From contig JACSYO010001876.1 of the NCBI GenBank assembly GCA_016806645.1, forward strand, positions 335,501-399,500: 64,000 nucleotides of DNA, given 5' to 3'. Below, in pieces: positions 34,013 through 45,980 of this stretch. The translations under genes were made by a program, and so were the position numbers. The notes under the pieces were generated by a model. The model saw only the letters and a program-made list of their open reading frames with translations. It was not told the origin of the DNA and made no database searches. Source of the DNA: Ophiodon elongatus. Its lineage: Eukaryota > Chordata > Actinopteri > Perciformes > Hexagrammidae. Position 1 is the first letter of the stretch, and each line of letters starts with the position of its first letter.

Positions 34013-34155
34013 AAAGAAGGTTTGGTCAGAATATTTTTTTATATTCCTTTACATAATTTGCAAACATGCACTCTAAACACGGGATACAGTGGTATAGTGC
34101 ATGTTGGCAAATTATGCAAAGGAATATAAAAGATTATCCTGAACAAACCTTCTTT
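34013..34155. repeat. long imperfect inverted repeat, 60-bp arms, 23-nt loop
   Basis: The left arm 34013-34072 and the reverse complement of the right arm 34096-34155 align without gaps and differ at about 6 of 60 positions. The central loop is 34073-34095. Arm ends are AAAGAAGG and CCTTCTTT. A transcript would fold into one long hairpin of microRNA-precursor or MITE-like shape. I recognise no known microRNA seed or transposon terminus, and no target-site duplication is visible at the ends. Confidence 0.92.
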
Positions 34156-35391
34156 AAAAAAATTTAAATAATAAAATGTACCTGGGAGAAAACATGAATA
34201 TTTTTCGTCCCATTTAGAACATAGGGTGGTGATGCGCTTCATCCTCTTGTGGAAAAAAAATGTAATGCAACAATAACAAAAAAATTGACACAAACAAATA
34301 CAAAAGATCCTGGCAAGATCACAGGGCTTCCATATATATCTGCCTTTTTCCGAAGAAATAATTAAATGATTATCTCTAGACTCCAATAATCAGTGCCACC
34401 CACCTGAAATATAACACAAAAAAAGAAAAAAGAAACAATATGTCAGTGAAGCAACCACCTTGAATATAACATGTTAACTCATCAAAATTCAAGTCCAATG
34501 TGTTTGGTCATGTCTCATCATCAGGTTGCACAGGTCCATATCTTTTTGACATCGGAGAGAGAGAGTCACATCATGTTATTCTAAAATGATCTCTCGTCCG
34601 GTCTGAATTGCAAGTCATGAGCTATTTCTGGCACAGGCTTTGTCAGCAGTCCTGCGCTGAAAACTCGCCCTGATGAGCCAGGTTATTTACTGCTGATGCC
34701 CATCATCGCTGGGAACGACTATCCAATGGAATAACTCCACCGCTTCACTAACGGCCACCTAAAATAATTAACGTCTTTTCCAAAACATATTTTCCCATCA
34801 GCTTAAGTGGCATGGAAATATAATGGGATCGTATACAGATACAGCACTCTGAAATGAACAGCTGGTCCACGACAGGGCCCAGGCATGGATGCACGATGGG
34901 AGCTGGATAGGGTGTTCCAGGATGAACCATAAGCTATGGGAACGTTCTTTTGGTGGCATAAGGGATGTTCATTGGAGTCAGCGCATAATATGGGCATATG
35001 GATTCGGGTTTTTCTATACATATCGGCCCTAATGGCTGAAATTGTGATGATTATGAGAATACGTTTTGGATTTGAGTGCTGCGGACAGCCCTAACGGAAT
35101 ATTGATAATTACAGGGATTTCTGCAAAGAGCTGATGGAGCAAATTACTGATACTGAGACAAGCGTCAATATTTGGAAAGACTAAATGAATAGTGCAGAAA
35201 CTGATTTTTTTTTCGGATGTTTCTATGGTAGTCGTTCCAAGGCTCATCATCACCTCAGGGAGGGATCAGTAAATCAATTATTTTCCCGCTATAGTTGTTT
35301 TTATTATTAGATTTTATGCAAGAATTGGAATACTTTAGACTCCATATATTTTTGTAAAACTGTAGAACATCATATTATATTATAACATCAC
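34156..35391. other. unique sequence, possible conserved segment
   Basis: No gene or assigned repeat. The 34620-34900 part (for example CCACCTAAAATAATTAACG) is non-repetitive with homeodomain-like words, but evidence is slight. Confidence 0.3.
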
Positions 35392-35860
35392 GTTCTCACT
35401 CCCAACTTGTCAAATACGGCAGCTGGTCAGTGGTCCTACACTACAACTATGACGCTCTACGTACCCCTCTATCTTCAGTTTTGCGCGAGTTGAATTTAGG
35501 GTTAGGTTTAGGGTAATAAAACACTTTCTTTAAAAAAAATAAACTTCTATATTTAATGTAAACAACTTGGTTAGGTTTAGGCATCAAAACTATTTGGTTG
35601 ATGTAAAAATCATGGTTTGAGTTCAAATAAGTACTTTAGTTACATAGTTAAGGAAGCTACGCTACATACTTAAAATAAGGCAACATGGAGTTTTGGTTTC
35701 ACACGGGACACAAACCTCAGTCTCCTGGGTGAAAGTCCTGTGTTATACTTTGTCGCTCTTAATACTACCTTATATGCCTTCCTCTTTTACTCTTAACTTA
35801 ACTACAGCCACATAGAGCGTCATAGTTTGAAGCCTAGGGCCACTTACCAAGCTTCCATGA
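35392..35860 (+). mobile_element. family B element, copy with both ends
   Basis: It begins GTTCTCACTCCCAACTTGTC, followed by a GGTCAGTGGTCC region. In the middle are TTAGGGTTAGGTTTAGGG and GGTTAGGTTTAGGCATC (single units of the minisatellite found in other copies), then GTCTCCTGGGTGAAAGTCC. It ends GGCCACTTACCAAGCTT. The GTGGTCC start and the reverse of the GGGCCACT end are related, so the element has inverted ends. Non-coding. Confidence 0.75.
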
Positions 35861-36009
35861 ATGACGACTTATACATTGTATAACAGAAGATTCAAGGACA
35901 GCAAACATCATTAATCAACTTCAAAATGCATTAAAATTAGCGATAGAACGTGATCTGTCAGACAGCCCTATGAACAGATACAGATGTGACTACAATTCAA
36001 AAGAGACAC

Positions 36010-36480
36010 AGGCAGAGCAAGTGTATTTATACATCACATTTTAGCATCAAGGCAATTCAAATAACTTTTGCAAAAGTGCACAAATATCACATTATAAAAA
36101 GGACATTTGATTACGATAAAACATTCACAAAAAGCTATATATATGTATAAAATACAAGAATAAAAGTTACAGTGCAGTGAAAGCAGTGATTTAAATATCG
36201 ACATCGGCAAACACAAAAGAACAGAAAGTTGTATCTGACCTGCAGTTTTTAGTTTTTACCCTAGGGGACACAAAGCTGGCCTGTCCCAGACCACCTGAGA
36301 GGTCTGGATGGTTCTAAATGTAGCAGATGATGCTTCATAAACCAACGTTCGTATTTTGAAATCAATCCTTTAACTGACAGGAGGGCAGTGTAAAGACGTC
36401 AGTAGCTAGCCAAAAACCAGGTGGTGCCAATATCCGCAGCTCTGTGCCGTTCCTGTTGTTCCATTTTGTTTGCGAGCCCA
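36010..36480. mobile_element. fish LINE-related repeat (GCAAGTGTATTTATA...ATTCAAATAAC type)
   Basis: GGCAGAGCAAGTGTATTTAT, CATCAAGGCAATTCAAATAA, GAGAGGTCTGGATGGTTC, TTTTGAAATCAATCCTTTAA and CTGACAGGAGGGCAGTGTAA are diverged forms of phrases that belong together in a very abundant fish repeat near the 3' part of LINE-like elements. A short hairpin CCAGACC/GGTCTGG lies inside. No open frame remains. Confidence 0.65.
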
Positions 36481-37537
36481 CCTGCAACAAAGCAAGGGAC
36501 TATGATACTGGGATTGTAAATTGGTTTTCTGATTAACTGGTTCTCCCCCTAGAGTTCGTTCATCTAAGATGAGCACCTGCAGCTAGATGGTTTGTTTATT
36601 GGTCTTTTTTTATACTTCTAACACCTATTTACTAGTTTGTTAACTAATTTCTACTTATTTATGGCACTTAAAGTATTTCATTATAATCTTAAAAGTTAAT
36701 GTCTCATGATGTGTCATTACCCTGACTATGTCCTTTAGCACTATTTTATTCTTCAGTTTTTATGAAATCATGTTCCATTTCCCTCTCCATTTGCACCATT
36801 GTTTGGCATACAAATTAAACACAACATTTAACTAATTGATTCATTGTAGTAAAATATGTAATTGGAAAAGCAGCGGCCCCCGGCAAGTAAACAGAGTGTC
36901 TATCAGCTTACATTTTGTAGGTAGGCCAGACATTGCACGTTAAAAATAATGCTTCCATTGTAATGTCACAGCCCTTAATAACTATGTATACTATATTACA
37001 GTTTATGATCTTTAGTTGTTAAAACATTATTTTAACCGCCAGCGTTCGACTTGTGGTGGCTGACCATCCAAAGAAACGGACCTCCATATCCACCAAACTG
37101 CTACAGAGTCTACCTGCTGTAGAGAACGGCCAGATGGATGAATGTTACTGTTGGCCTCTGACACATAGTGTCAATAGTTGTCTTTGTCACAACGTCAGTG
37201 TAAATACAGAACTTGTGTGAACACTTTTCAGAAACCTTGTCGCACACAGTGGCATTGCCTTTTATTAAGCCCAAGGACCTTGAGCAAGAAGAGAACAAAA
37301 TTATTACTTTGGGACAAAAAGAAAAAAAATAATTCCATTATGTTATGGGCTTGTTCTCCTGAACTGTGTTGGCTGGGATTTATTGAAGGTGCTATAAATG
37401 TAAGGTTAAGGTTAACTAGCAAAGAAAATATTGCTATTATAATCGTGTCATTCTGTCTGATTTGAAAAAAAGGGGCTTTCATAAACTACAGAAAGTCGAA
37501 ATCAACTTGGAACAATGAACTCTGATTATATAATTGG
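36481..37537. other. unique or unidentified sequence
   Basis: No gene or assigned repeat is recognised. Confidence 0.35.
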
Positions 37538-37800
37538 TAAATGGACTGTACTTATATAGCACTTTAACACTACATGTCATCATTCACCCAATCACACCCA
37601 CTCATACATGAGCTACCATGCAAGGTGCTACCTGCTCCTCAGGACTAACTAACATTCACTAACATTCACACACCATAGGCACAGCTATGGGAGCAATTTG
37701 GGGTTAAGTGTCTTGCCCAAGGACACATCGACATGCACTAATTTGAGCCAGGGATTGAACCGCCGATCCTCTGATTGAAGGATGACCCTGCTGTACCATA
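37538..37800 (-). mobile_element. tRNA-derived SINE
   Basis: Read on the minus strand, it begins with a tRNA-like head containing both pol III promoter boxes. A body follows with GTCCTTGGGCAAGACACTTA and CCCAAATTGCTCCCA, then GGGTGAATGATGACATGTAG, and it ends AAGTACAGTCCATTTA. This is an abundant SINE of perch-like fishes that depends on a LINE for retrotransposition. Length is about 263 bp and looks close to complete. A truncated relative lies at 9651-9770. Confidence 0.85.
37751..37798 (-). promoter_or_regulatory. pol III internal promoter of the SINE (A box 37788-37798, B box 37751-37761)
   Basis: On the minus strand, TGGTACAGCAG fits the A-box consensus TRGYNNARNNG at every position. GGTTCAATCCC fits the B-box consensus GGTTCRANNCC. 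Their spacing is normal for a tRNA-derived promoter. Whether it is transcribed cannot be told from sequence. Confidence 0.8.
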
Positions 37801-38009
37801 ACATTTCAAGGACAAAGGTTGTTGTCACATTTATTTGACCTTCTACGTTTCGTCTTTAGTTCCTTGATAGTCCTTGACGACAAAATATCCTGATGAGCTT
37901 TTCAAAATTAAGCCGGGCATTATCTGATCCGCAACCTCTATAGTTAAGGTCCAATGTTGCATATATGCGTAAAAATTTTTAAGGTGAAATTTCCAAATTC
38001 CAACCTCCG

Positions 38010-38340
38010 AGCGTTTAAATAAGTACCTTTGTTACTTACAATGAATACGAAAGTAATGCAACTGGAGTTAGTTAAGTTTAAGTTTAGTTAAGTTACACAA
38101 CAACAGTAAAAGTAAAATAAGTCAATCTTAGGTTATTTTTAACCAAGACACAAACAGCGGTCTCCTGGGTGAATGTCCTATGTTTGTTTGATCCATTCTA
38201 CCGTTGCTCTTTTTATTACGTCAGTGTCTCTGACTTTCTAATAATTTCACGGTGGGTTTGCAATGGAGTTAGTTGAAAGCCCTGTGCGTCACATACCGAC
38301 ACAGGGGAGCACTGACCAACCAAGTTGGGAGCGAGAACAG
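38010..38340 (-). mobile_element. family B element, reverse copy
   Basis: The reverse complement starts CTGTTCTCGCTCCCAACTTG, continues GGCTTTCAACTAACTCCATT and ACATTCACCCAGGAGACCGC, and matches the copy at 12932-13215 block by block. Its inner end (38040-38100) carries degenerate AGTTAAGTTTAAGTTTAG words, a decayed form of the TTAGGTTTAGG repeat. Confidence 0.75.
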
Positions 38341-39779
38341 GTTGTTGGTTCAATGTCTTTTTACATATGTACTATGAGGAGTAAACAGGAAGTCATACAT
38401 ATTGACAACTCATTGATAGGACAGTTTTGGTGACTGTCACTCGGCATCATCAGCACCCATAAGGGGAAATCAAAACTTCCTCTGACTGACCGAAGGCCAC
38501 ACTTTTATTTTATATCCTGTGGTGTCACAAAGCAGAAAGGGAAGAAATATGAAAATTATTAATCAGTACTGCAACATAACTTCTTTCTTGCCGAGCATGT
38601 AGAAGCAGTATAAAACAAGATATATATTATAAAACTGGCTGTGATACGTGCTTAGTTTGGCTCATCTTATCTGTCAAAAAACCTTACTGTCAGAAACTGA
38701 CTACCATGATAGACGAGACGGTCTTTGCCTTTTAGCGGTACAAAAATGGATAACCCTTTTAACCCCTAACAGGTTCCCTCACAGCCTTCAGGCTTGTTCT
38801 CAACCTATAACACAAGTTCTGCTCACTGCAGTTGAACTGAAACTGTAATTTTTAACCTCTTGTATTTCCTACTGGCGGAGCTTGCATAAACACATATTCC
38901 TATCAGCAAGGTCGGAAGGTTAAGACATAGTCATTATATTAAGATGCATAAAGAGTCGCTCACTTGTGTTCAAACCATTTAACATGAAGGCGGCATATTA
39001 AATATAATCGGTTGAGCTTTTTCCCTTCCTATCCCTGTTTAACGAAAAAAAGGAAGAAAAAAATGTATTCATGGCGATATAGAAGCAGGCAGATGAAGCC
39101 AGGAGGCTGAATAAGAGCCTGAAAATGATGTTGCTCCTCCATTTGCTGTGAAGCTCAAAAGAAGATACCGAGAATGCCCGTGGATATAGATTCGGAGGGC
39201 GAGAGGAAAACGGGTTGTGTGAGAGAGGGAATGAGAGAGATGTGCGGAGCCAGACAGAACAGAGAGACGAAGGGAGAAGAGAGGAATACAAAGAGTGAAC
39301 GCGAGCGATGCGACCGACGGATACAGCGAAGACGAGAGGTGGCCGTCGCCACCATTACTTTCTGATACTTTTTTTTATTTTTTATTTAGGAAATTAATTT
39401 CAAACTTCTACCCCTCGGGAGCCACTTTAAACCGCGCCTCGGCCACAGAAGAAGGAGCGAGGCCATTTCCTCTTCCCTGACTTCCGTGTCTAATCATGGC
39501 CTCTGTGCTGTGGAGCGGAGCTGGAGAGGAACAGCTTTCATTAAAGGGCAGTTCAGTAATCACTGCGGCTGGTAATGGACAGTTATACAGGCAATGTGGA
39601 GTAACGTTTTCTACTTGTTAAGGTGGCCATTCTCTCTATTGGAAATCTATACATCGTAGAAATTAATAATAATCTGATGAAAGTGACTGTGTCAGAGGTA
39701 GAAATAAAGCTTTTTGTAGAGTAATACTTTGATTCAAATAAAACCATTGATTACTACACACTGTTATTGGATTCATTTG

Positions 39780-39781
<2 letters not shown>
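38341..39781. other. unique sequence with purine- and CpG-rich part
   Basis: No gene is recognised. At 39190-39360 the plus strand is purine-rich with several CpGs (GCGAGCGATGCGACCGACGG). The block 39390-39610 is non-repetitive, with words such as GTAATGGACAG, and might be regulatory. Confidence 0.35.

Positions 39782-39808
<27 letters not shown>
39782..39808. repeat. (TA)13 microsatellite
   Basis: An uninterrupted TA run of 27 bp. Confidence 0.95.
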
Positions 39809-39810
<2 letters not shown>

Positions 39811-40370
39811 CTTTGAAGACTAAAGCTAATTGCTGTGGTATTTCTGCACAGCACTCATGGACAACATAATCTAACAGAAATACAAGATATGATCGTGGAT
39901 TTTGTGCACCGCCACAAGAATTTCCCGTATAGGTAACAAAACTATTTGGTTACTCATTGACTTCCCATTGCCATTTATTCCTTGGTGCCGACACGCAATT
40001 TGAACACATTGAGTTCCACCACCACGTAATGCACAGATATCTTGTTCATTTCACCTATCATGCGAGATCAGGCTGCTCGTGTAGGCTATAGTAATTATGT
40101 ATTAAGAGAATTTGATACCTGAGTCCAAGATGGACATCAGTTGAGCATTAGTGTCTTTCAACTGAGCCTCATCCGCCCATTTACTTATAATTGAGATGAC
40201 GTCACTCGAATTTATGAATAGTTTTACATGTCTTTTTTTATAATGGAAGTCTCTACTCTAATGGGCACTGTGGGACAGCTTAAGCTCCGAGATGTAGAAA
40301 TGCAAAGAGCCCTTTAGTCACATTAGAATTCATAGGGAGGTGTGTCTGGGTTCAGTCCAATATTCACTTC
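39809..40370. other. unique sequence, no gene seen
   Basis: No exon, RNA gene or assigned repeat is seen. Confidence 0.4.
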
Positions 40371-40710
40371 TCTTTTAGCTCTTGCTTGGTCTCCACCAAC
40401 TCCTGAGAAAAGCATCTGCATCTTTAGCTGCAAGATTTCTACCATGTTCAACCGCTATAGTTACCTGTTTGTTGCTGGGCAGTGGGTTTATCACTGTGGT
40501 TTCCCCCTTTGTTTTTCATGCTGCTGAAAGCTGCCTGATGCTCCATGAGACAGTGTTCATGAGAGCGGAGCTGCAGTCCAGAGAAACAAAACTGAGCTAA
40601 AAGAAAAGAGAGCTTCGTCTCTGCAGAGAAGGGTGACAATTTACTGCTGGATTTATTCGCACACATCACATGATGCAAAGTCACTTCATCTGTGAGTAAT
40701 GCAGCTTTAA
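40371..40710 (+). mobile_element. family A element, near full length
   Basis: It opens TCTTTTAGCTCTTGCTTGG, then TCTCCACCAACTCCTGAG, GCATCTTTAGCTGCAAG and GTTTGTTGCTGGGCAGTGGG. The second half holds ACAAAACTGAGCTAAAAG, and it ends AATGCAGCTTTAAAC. This copy shows the most complete right-hand half of the family in the window. Confidence 0.8.
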
Positions 40711-41734
40711 ACAATAGGATCACAAATGAATTACTTCTTTTAATTTAATTTCAATACTTTCAATCACAAACCTGATCATGAACTTTTTTTTGGGATGGGG
40801 GGGAATCAGAAATTTCCTAAATGTGTTCTATCACATTTGAAAGAGACCCTATGGAGAAGTAACAAGATAATAAGATACGCAGAATAAAGTACAATGCAGC
40901 TAAAAACTACAGCCGCAGCGGGCTAGTTGTATCCCTGGCCTTTTGCTTCACAGAGGCAGCAGCCAGCAAATTAAGCTCTTTTTCTGTTTGCTCTCTCTGC
41001 CTTTATCTCAGCCATCTCTCCCCCCTCTCTCTCTCATTGTGACCCTCTCTCTCTCTCTCTCTCTGTGGCCAACCCTCACTGAGCATCAAGAACAGAGAGG
41101 TGTTTGTTTCTCGTTAGCTGCTGGCTTCATCCTCCCGGGGGACTCAGCTGTTTTGTAGCGAAGCGGGACACATGATTGGAGTTGGCATGGCGGCGTTGCC
41201 AGGGGCGCTGTGCTCCCAGCATCACAGAGCCGTGCCTACACTGAGAGAAGTGACAGCGGCCAAAAAAAAAAAACCTCAACATTTTCACCTCCAAGTCCCC
41301 CTGGCAGTAATTAATATAATCACCTCTTCTCAGGTCTGTCCAACATGCTTTTTTGCATCTTTACAGTTTGTGTAAACATCATACAAGACGACACCAAGTG
41401 ACTCAATATTTTTTATAGCGACTGACCTTTCCTCTTAGCCTGTCCCCTCTCTGCAGAGCCTCCTTTCTCTTCTCTTACCCTGGGGGCCAGTAGTTGGCAT
41501 GACAGTGCTGCTCTGCACTGCGCTGCAAGGTTCAGCACCCAACCCACCTGCTCATAATTATTTAACACCACAGTTTGACGAAGCTGGAAATAGTGCACGC
41601 CCAAGACCTAGAAAACATCTAAAATGCATTTGTGCTTGTATGAATCCAAAATAAGTTATGAATGTGCTGCGCTTTATGCAACATTGATAAACAGCAGGAA
41701 CGACTTGCCTCTTTCTTTTCTTGTCTTTACTTTA
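40711..41734. other. unique sequence with (CT)n run
   Basis: A CT microsatellite lies at 41044-41064 and an A11 run near 41265. No gene is recognised. Confidence 0.35.
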
Positions 41735-41873
41735 TCTAACCAGGTAAAAGTCTCATAGATAGGAAATGCTTTCTCAAGAGAGAAGACCCGCATTAAAAAC
41801 ACAACACTGTCGAGACAATAACTACAATACAAAAAATAAAAACACAACACTGTCGAGACAATAACTACAATAC
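41735..41873. repeat. TTTATCTAACCAGGTAAAA-type repeat with a 43-bp tandem duplication
   Basis: TTTATCTAACCAGGTAAAAG followed by TCTCAAGAGAGAAGACC resembles a common fish repeat (TTTATTTAACCAGG...). Its end contains two identical 37-bp blocks at 41794-41830 and 41837-41873, both centred on CACAACACTGTCGAGACAAT, with 6 bp between them. Confidence 0.75.
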
Positions 41874-44800
41874 GGACAACGGAAGAGTAGGGAAATGTAA
41901 CTCATGGCATAACAGAGCATAAATAATATCTACTTGAACTGATCATAAAGGTGCATTAGAGTTACTGTAAGGAACTTTTTAACTGGTTATGAATAATAAA
42001 TAATAATAAATAACTAATAAATTAACTAATTAAATTTAACACTGATGACACTAAATGACCTGCATAACTAAGAAAGAGCGAAAATATTTGCTATTTCTAT
42101 AAAGTTATTCTTAATGCTTGTCATTGGTGCCACCGGGTCGGATTCCATGCAAAAACAGATGATATCATGCAGGTTTACCAGAAACTCCTTCAGCTCGGAC
42201 TCCAGCGGGTCCTCTCTCAGCGACCAGCCCATCACGAACAGACTCACAAAATGAAAGTTCCTTGTAGTAACGTTAACTAGAATAAGAAACAATAAGAAAC
42301 AAAAACTAACCAATAGTGTAATATATCAAATTTACTTTTTCTTTTAACCTTTAACCTTTAACCTTTCATTCCAGCTGGAAGAGGAAATATGGGAACACAG
42401 GCCATTTTGGTTTTTGGGCATAGGCATACATAACGCAAGTAAGGATGGACCAGCCCAAGGAGAGATTAATATACAAAAGCACTTCTGCCAACATACAGTG
42501 ATGGCCACTAATTAGTATCATACAAAGTACATTAGTTTGTAAGACAAACTAGCTCTTGCCCTTTTCATGTTTTTGTTTCAGACTGCAAGAATTCAGGTGT
42601 TTGTAAAAACAATAGAGTATCATCGGCATATTGTTTAATACACATTCCTAGATTCAGGACATTTAAAATGTTAAAATACACAGATTTTCACAAGTTGAGA
42701 GAAGACTATTGTTTTTTTTCTACAAATACAATGATATAAATGTCTACACACAGGACTTTATTTTCCCCATATAATAACAAAATAATCCACCGAATGAGTT
42801 TCAAATCAACCATGTTGCCTTTAGCCGTCATTAAGTGCTTTCTTGTTGAAACGATACTAAAGAACAACAAGAAAACATTTGCGTTCAGAAATATGAAGAA
42901 ACCGAATGCTGCTCTTGAAGTGCCATCTTCCACATCCTTCTATGTTCATCTCCCTATTTACTTTGAACTCAGCTCTCATGAGGTCAAGCACTGTACGTAC
43001 TGAACAAGTTTAATTTCCCCGGAGCGTATGATGATAGATACCACAAATCTAAAAGCAAAATTTGGAGGCAACTTCTCCCATCAATCTCTTGTGTTGAAAG
43101 TCTCTTTTATCCAGAAGCAGCCTCTCTCAACCTCTCCTACCTTTGTCACACACCTGTGCTTCCTCTCTCTTTTGGGGCAAAATACCAGCAAAGCTGGCTA
43201 TTTATTGATCCGTCTAACCTAAGAGGTTTTAATGGTCTCTTCCCCCAGAGTTGGAATTGAAGTGGGAGGGGAGGTAGAGGGCAGTGTACTGTCTGAAATC
43301 AGCTGCCCCATGTGTTGTTAGCAGAGTCGCCGAAAACAGAGAATGGGAGGGGGTGATGGAAGAAAGAGATAAAGGAGGAATACATTTTTGAATAAGGGGG
43401 GAAAAGGGATGGAGAGGTGGACCATGCTTGAGAGGGATTTCCACTTTTAGTAAAAGAAAAAAAAACTGAGAGGTTTGAGAGAAATTGACAATCTTGAAAG
43501 CACAGCAGTCCCAAGCTCTTAAAACGCACCAGAAACAAGTCAACATAGAAGGTTTCGGAGCCATTCAAGGCATTTTGAGCGAGTATGTAAAGATGCTCTT
43601 TTCGTCTCTTGCTTCTGACAGAGGACGTCTTTGTTACTTGTCCTGACTCCTTGAAGCAGAAGACAATTTCCAGACCAAAAAATGACAGACAAATACAGCT
43701 TATCTATTCACAAAAAGGTTCCTACAGCGGAAGTAGGTTCTCAGAGTAACTCATAGCACTCATACTAATGGGTTCTTTCCTATTGCACAAGTGATTTAAG
43801 GGGAACATTCACATTTTCAGGATTTTCTCGGACAAAATTCAAGAGTGGTCCAAACCTGTTGGACAAGCCATGAAGTCTACCAAATCCCCCCCCCCAAAAC
43901 TAGAAAGCTGTATCAAGTTAAATCAGACAGAAGCCAACTCCTGTCAGAATGGCAGATGAAACTCATCTCAGCCACCAATAAAAAGGACCTTGTGACGATG
44001 ATCCCCCACATGGGAGCAGAACTGGTTGCCTTATATTTGAGGCTATCTGTTACATTAATGATCAAATCTCCCGAAATGCACACCTACTCACGACCACGTA
44101 TCCATTGAGTTGAAACAAAGAGTTCACAATAAGACTGTGCAGTAGATAGGGTTTATTAAGACCAAGCAGAAAACGTCTGGGGAAAAAAATAACTAGAAGA
44201 GGGTTCAGGATTAGAATATGCTGTTTTTTGTAAATCCCCCAAAATGTGCTTTTGGCAAATCAGCATGTTGATTGATATCTGTATTTCATGCGGATGATTT
44301 GAGATGTTAGCTGTATCTACTACACACGTTTAATTGGTCTAACAGCTCCATAATTAAACTGGAACATTCTTTGTCCATTAGAGTCCGACTGACCTGATTT
44401 TACTTAGCAATGCCCCCCCCTCAACATTGCATCCATGTTATCTGTGAGGCCATCACCAAGCTCCATGGGTCCCACTCTGTTTTTCTCATCTCATCTCTGC
44501 TCAGTTCAGCTCTGTGTTATTAGGGGCGGAATGAAAGCCCGTGTACACAGCCACTTTACAATCGTATCACTTTGGGGAAAATGAATCGTTGAATGGCTCC
44601 GGCAATTCTAAAGAGCCTCGGGGAGAAGTTCCGATGTTTGCATAGTGGGAAATAAGCAGCTATGACCAAAAAATAAATAAATAAAACCTCTTAGAGCTGC
44701 TTAAATCTGGGGCCTGGGAATAGTTTGGGTGATCAATTTCTCCCTTCCTCTTGGCTGCGATGCAGAAAAGCAGCCTCTCACCGATTTCTGATAAGGCCCC

Positions 44801-45820
44801 CCTTTAGCAACCACGCAGTAGGTTTCCTCCTCAAAGAGGTGCAGAGTGGAGACGGCATTGTGCACTCACCTCACACATGCATACACTGCAGAGGCGCCGG
44901 CGGTCCTGACCGGCAGAATCGAGGAACTTTTACAGACCACAGGAATAAATGACTTCCCTAAAGGAGCATTGTTAGCCTCACATCTTCACTGTAGTCACGC
45001 AGGCCAGCCCGCGTGTTATGAATTCAGAGCACCATGCAGAAGAATTGTTATATCGATCAACAAAGTGCAACCTCAAAAGAAAAGGCAATACATGTGTTAT
45101 TGATATGGAAGGAAATAGCGACAGGATGCTGTAAGCTTGGTACATATTGCTCAAGCCAGAGTGGAAGATAATTATTTCAGTGACTCGTTAGGTTCCTTGA
45201 TGTAAGTGAATGAAGCCATACCAGTCCTGCTTATAGTTGCATCAGCTCGAGCCACTAATGATGTGGCCACACCAGTTTATTTATTAACTTGTCACTGGTT
45301 CACCATCTTTCTTTTTGTTCAGCTTTTGAAGAACTTTTCAGCATCCGCTGCCTTTTCATCTTTTTGCTGATCTTCCCTGGAAATTGCGGTTTATTAGAAT
45401 TAATTCAAGACTTTACTGTCAGAGTCTATCTTTGACAAGGTAAGACCGAAAGAAAATTACCTTATTAATATTAACTTTGGACCTTGGACGAGGTCTGTTG
45501 CATTTAAAATTGGATTCTTTGAACTCAACATTATTTCAATTGGTTCACCCAATGCAGATTTCCATGCAGTCGATACTGTGATCAGAGGGGCATGCATTGA
45601 GTTAATTCTTTTTTTTTTTTGTGGGTTCACCAATATGCTGATAGGTTAAATTAGCATAAAAATGATATATTTCTGATTAGGCTGTGAGATAAGTTACCCC
45701 TTTCCAGTGGCTGAATCCAAAGACTGCCGAGGCCCACTGTTGGATTTCTCCTTTGCAAACATCAACATTTGCAAAGCTAAGCTATCGGCAGCAACAATGG
45801 GGGCCACCAGCAAACATTTT
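41874..45820. other. unique sequence, few features
   Basis: No exon, RNA gene or assigned repeat is recognised across nearly 4 kb. Small items are three TTTAACC units near 42343-42366, C8-C9 runs near 43886 and 44413, and a T12 run at 45609-45620. Confidence 0.35.
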
Positions 45821-45980
45821 AGCCACGCTAGCAGCTAGGGATGGCAGTGTCGGTCAGTATGTTGGTAAATCCACCACTTTGGTCCATACTTAACAACTAT
45901 TGAATGTATTGCCACAACATTTCGCATGGACATTCATGATGAATTCTATTGACTTTTGCTATCATGGAGGGTGAACCTTC
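45821..45980 (-). mobile_element. family F fish repeat (CTAGGGATGGCA...GGTCCA type), reverse copy
   Basis: GCTAGCAGCTAGGGATGGCA, CACCACTTTGGTCCATACTT, CAACTATTGAATGTATTGCC and GGACATTCATGATG form the reverse of a common fish repeat. Its forward form reads ATCTAATAG...GAGATATTTCAGTCTG...ACGTTGCCATCCCTAG. A forward copy lies at 60531-60715. Confidence 0.8.

Noticed and set aside
37751..37800. tRNA gene
   Set aside because: The A and B boxes are tRNA-like, but the segment continues into a SINE body and does not form a complete tRNA cloverleaf.
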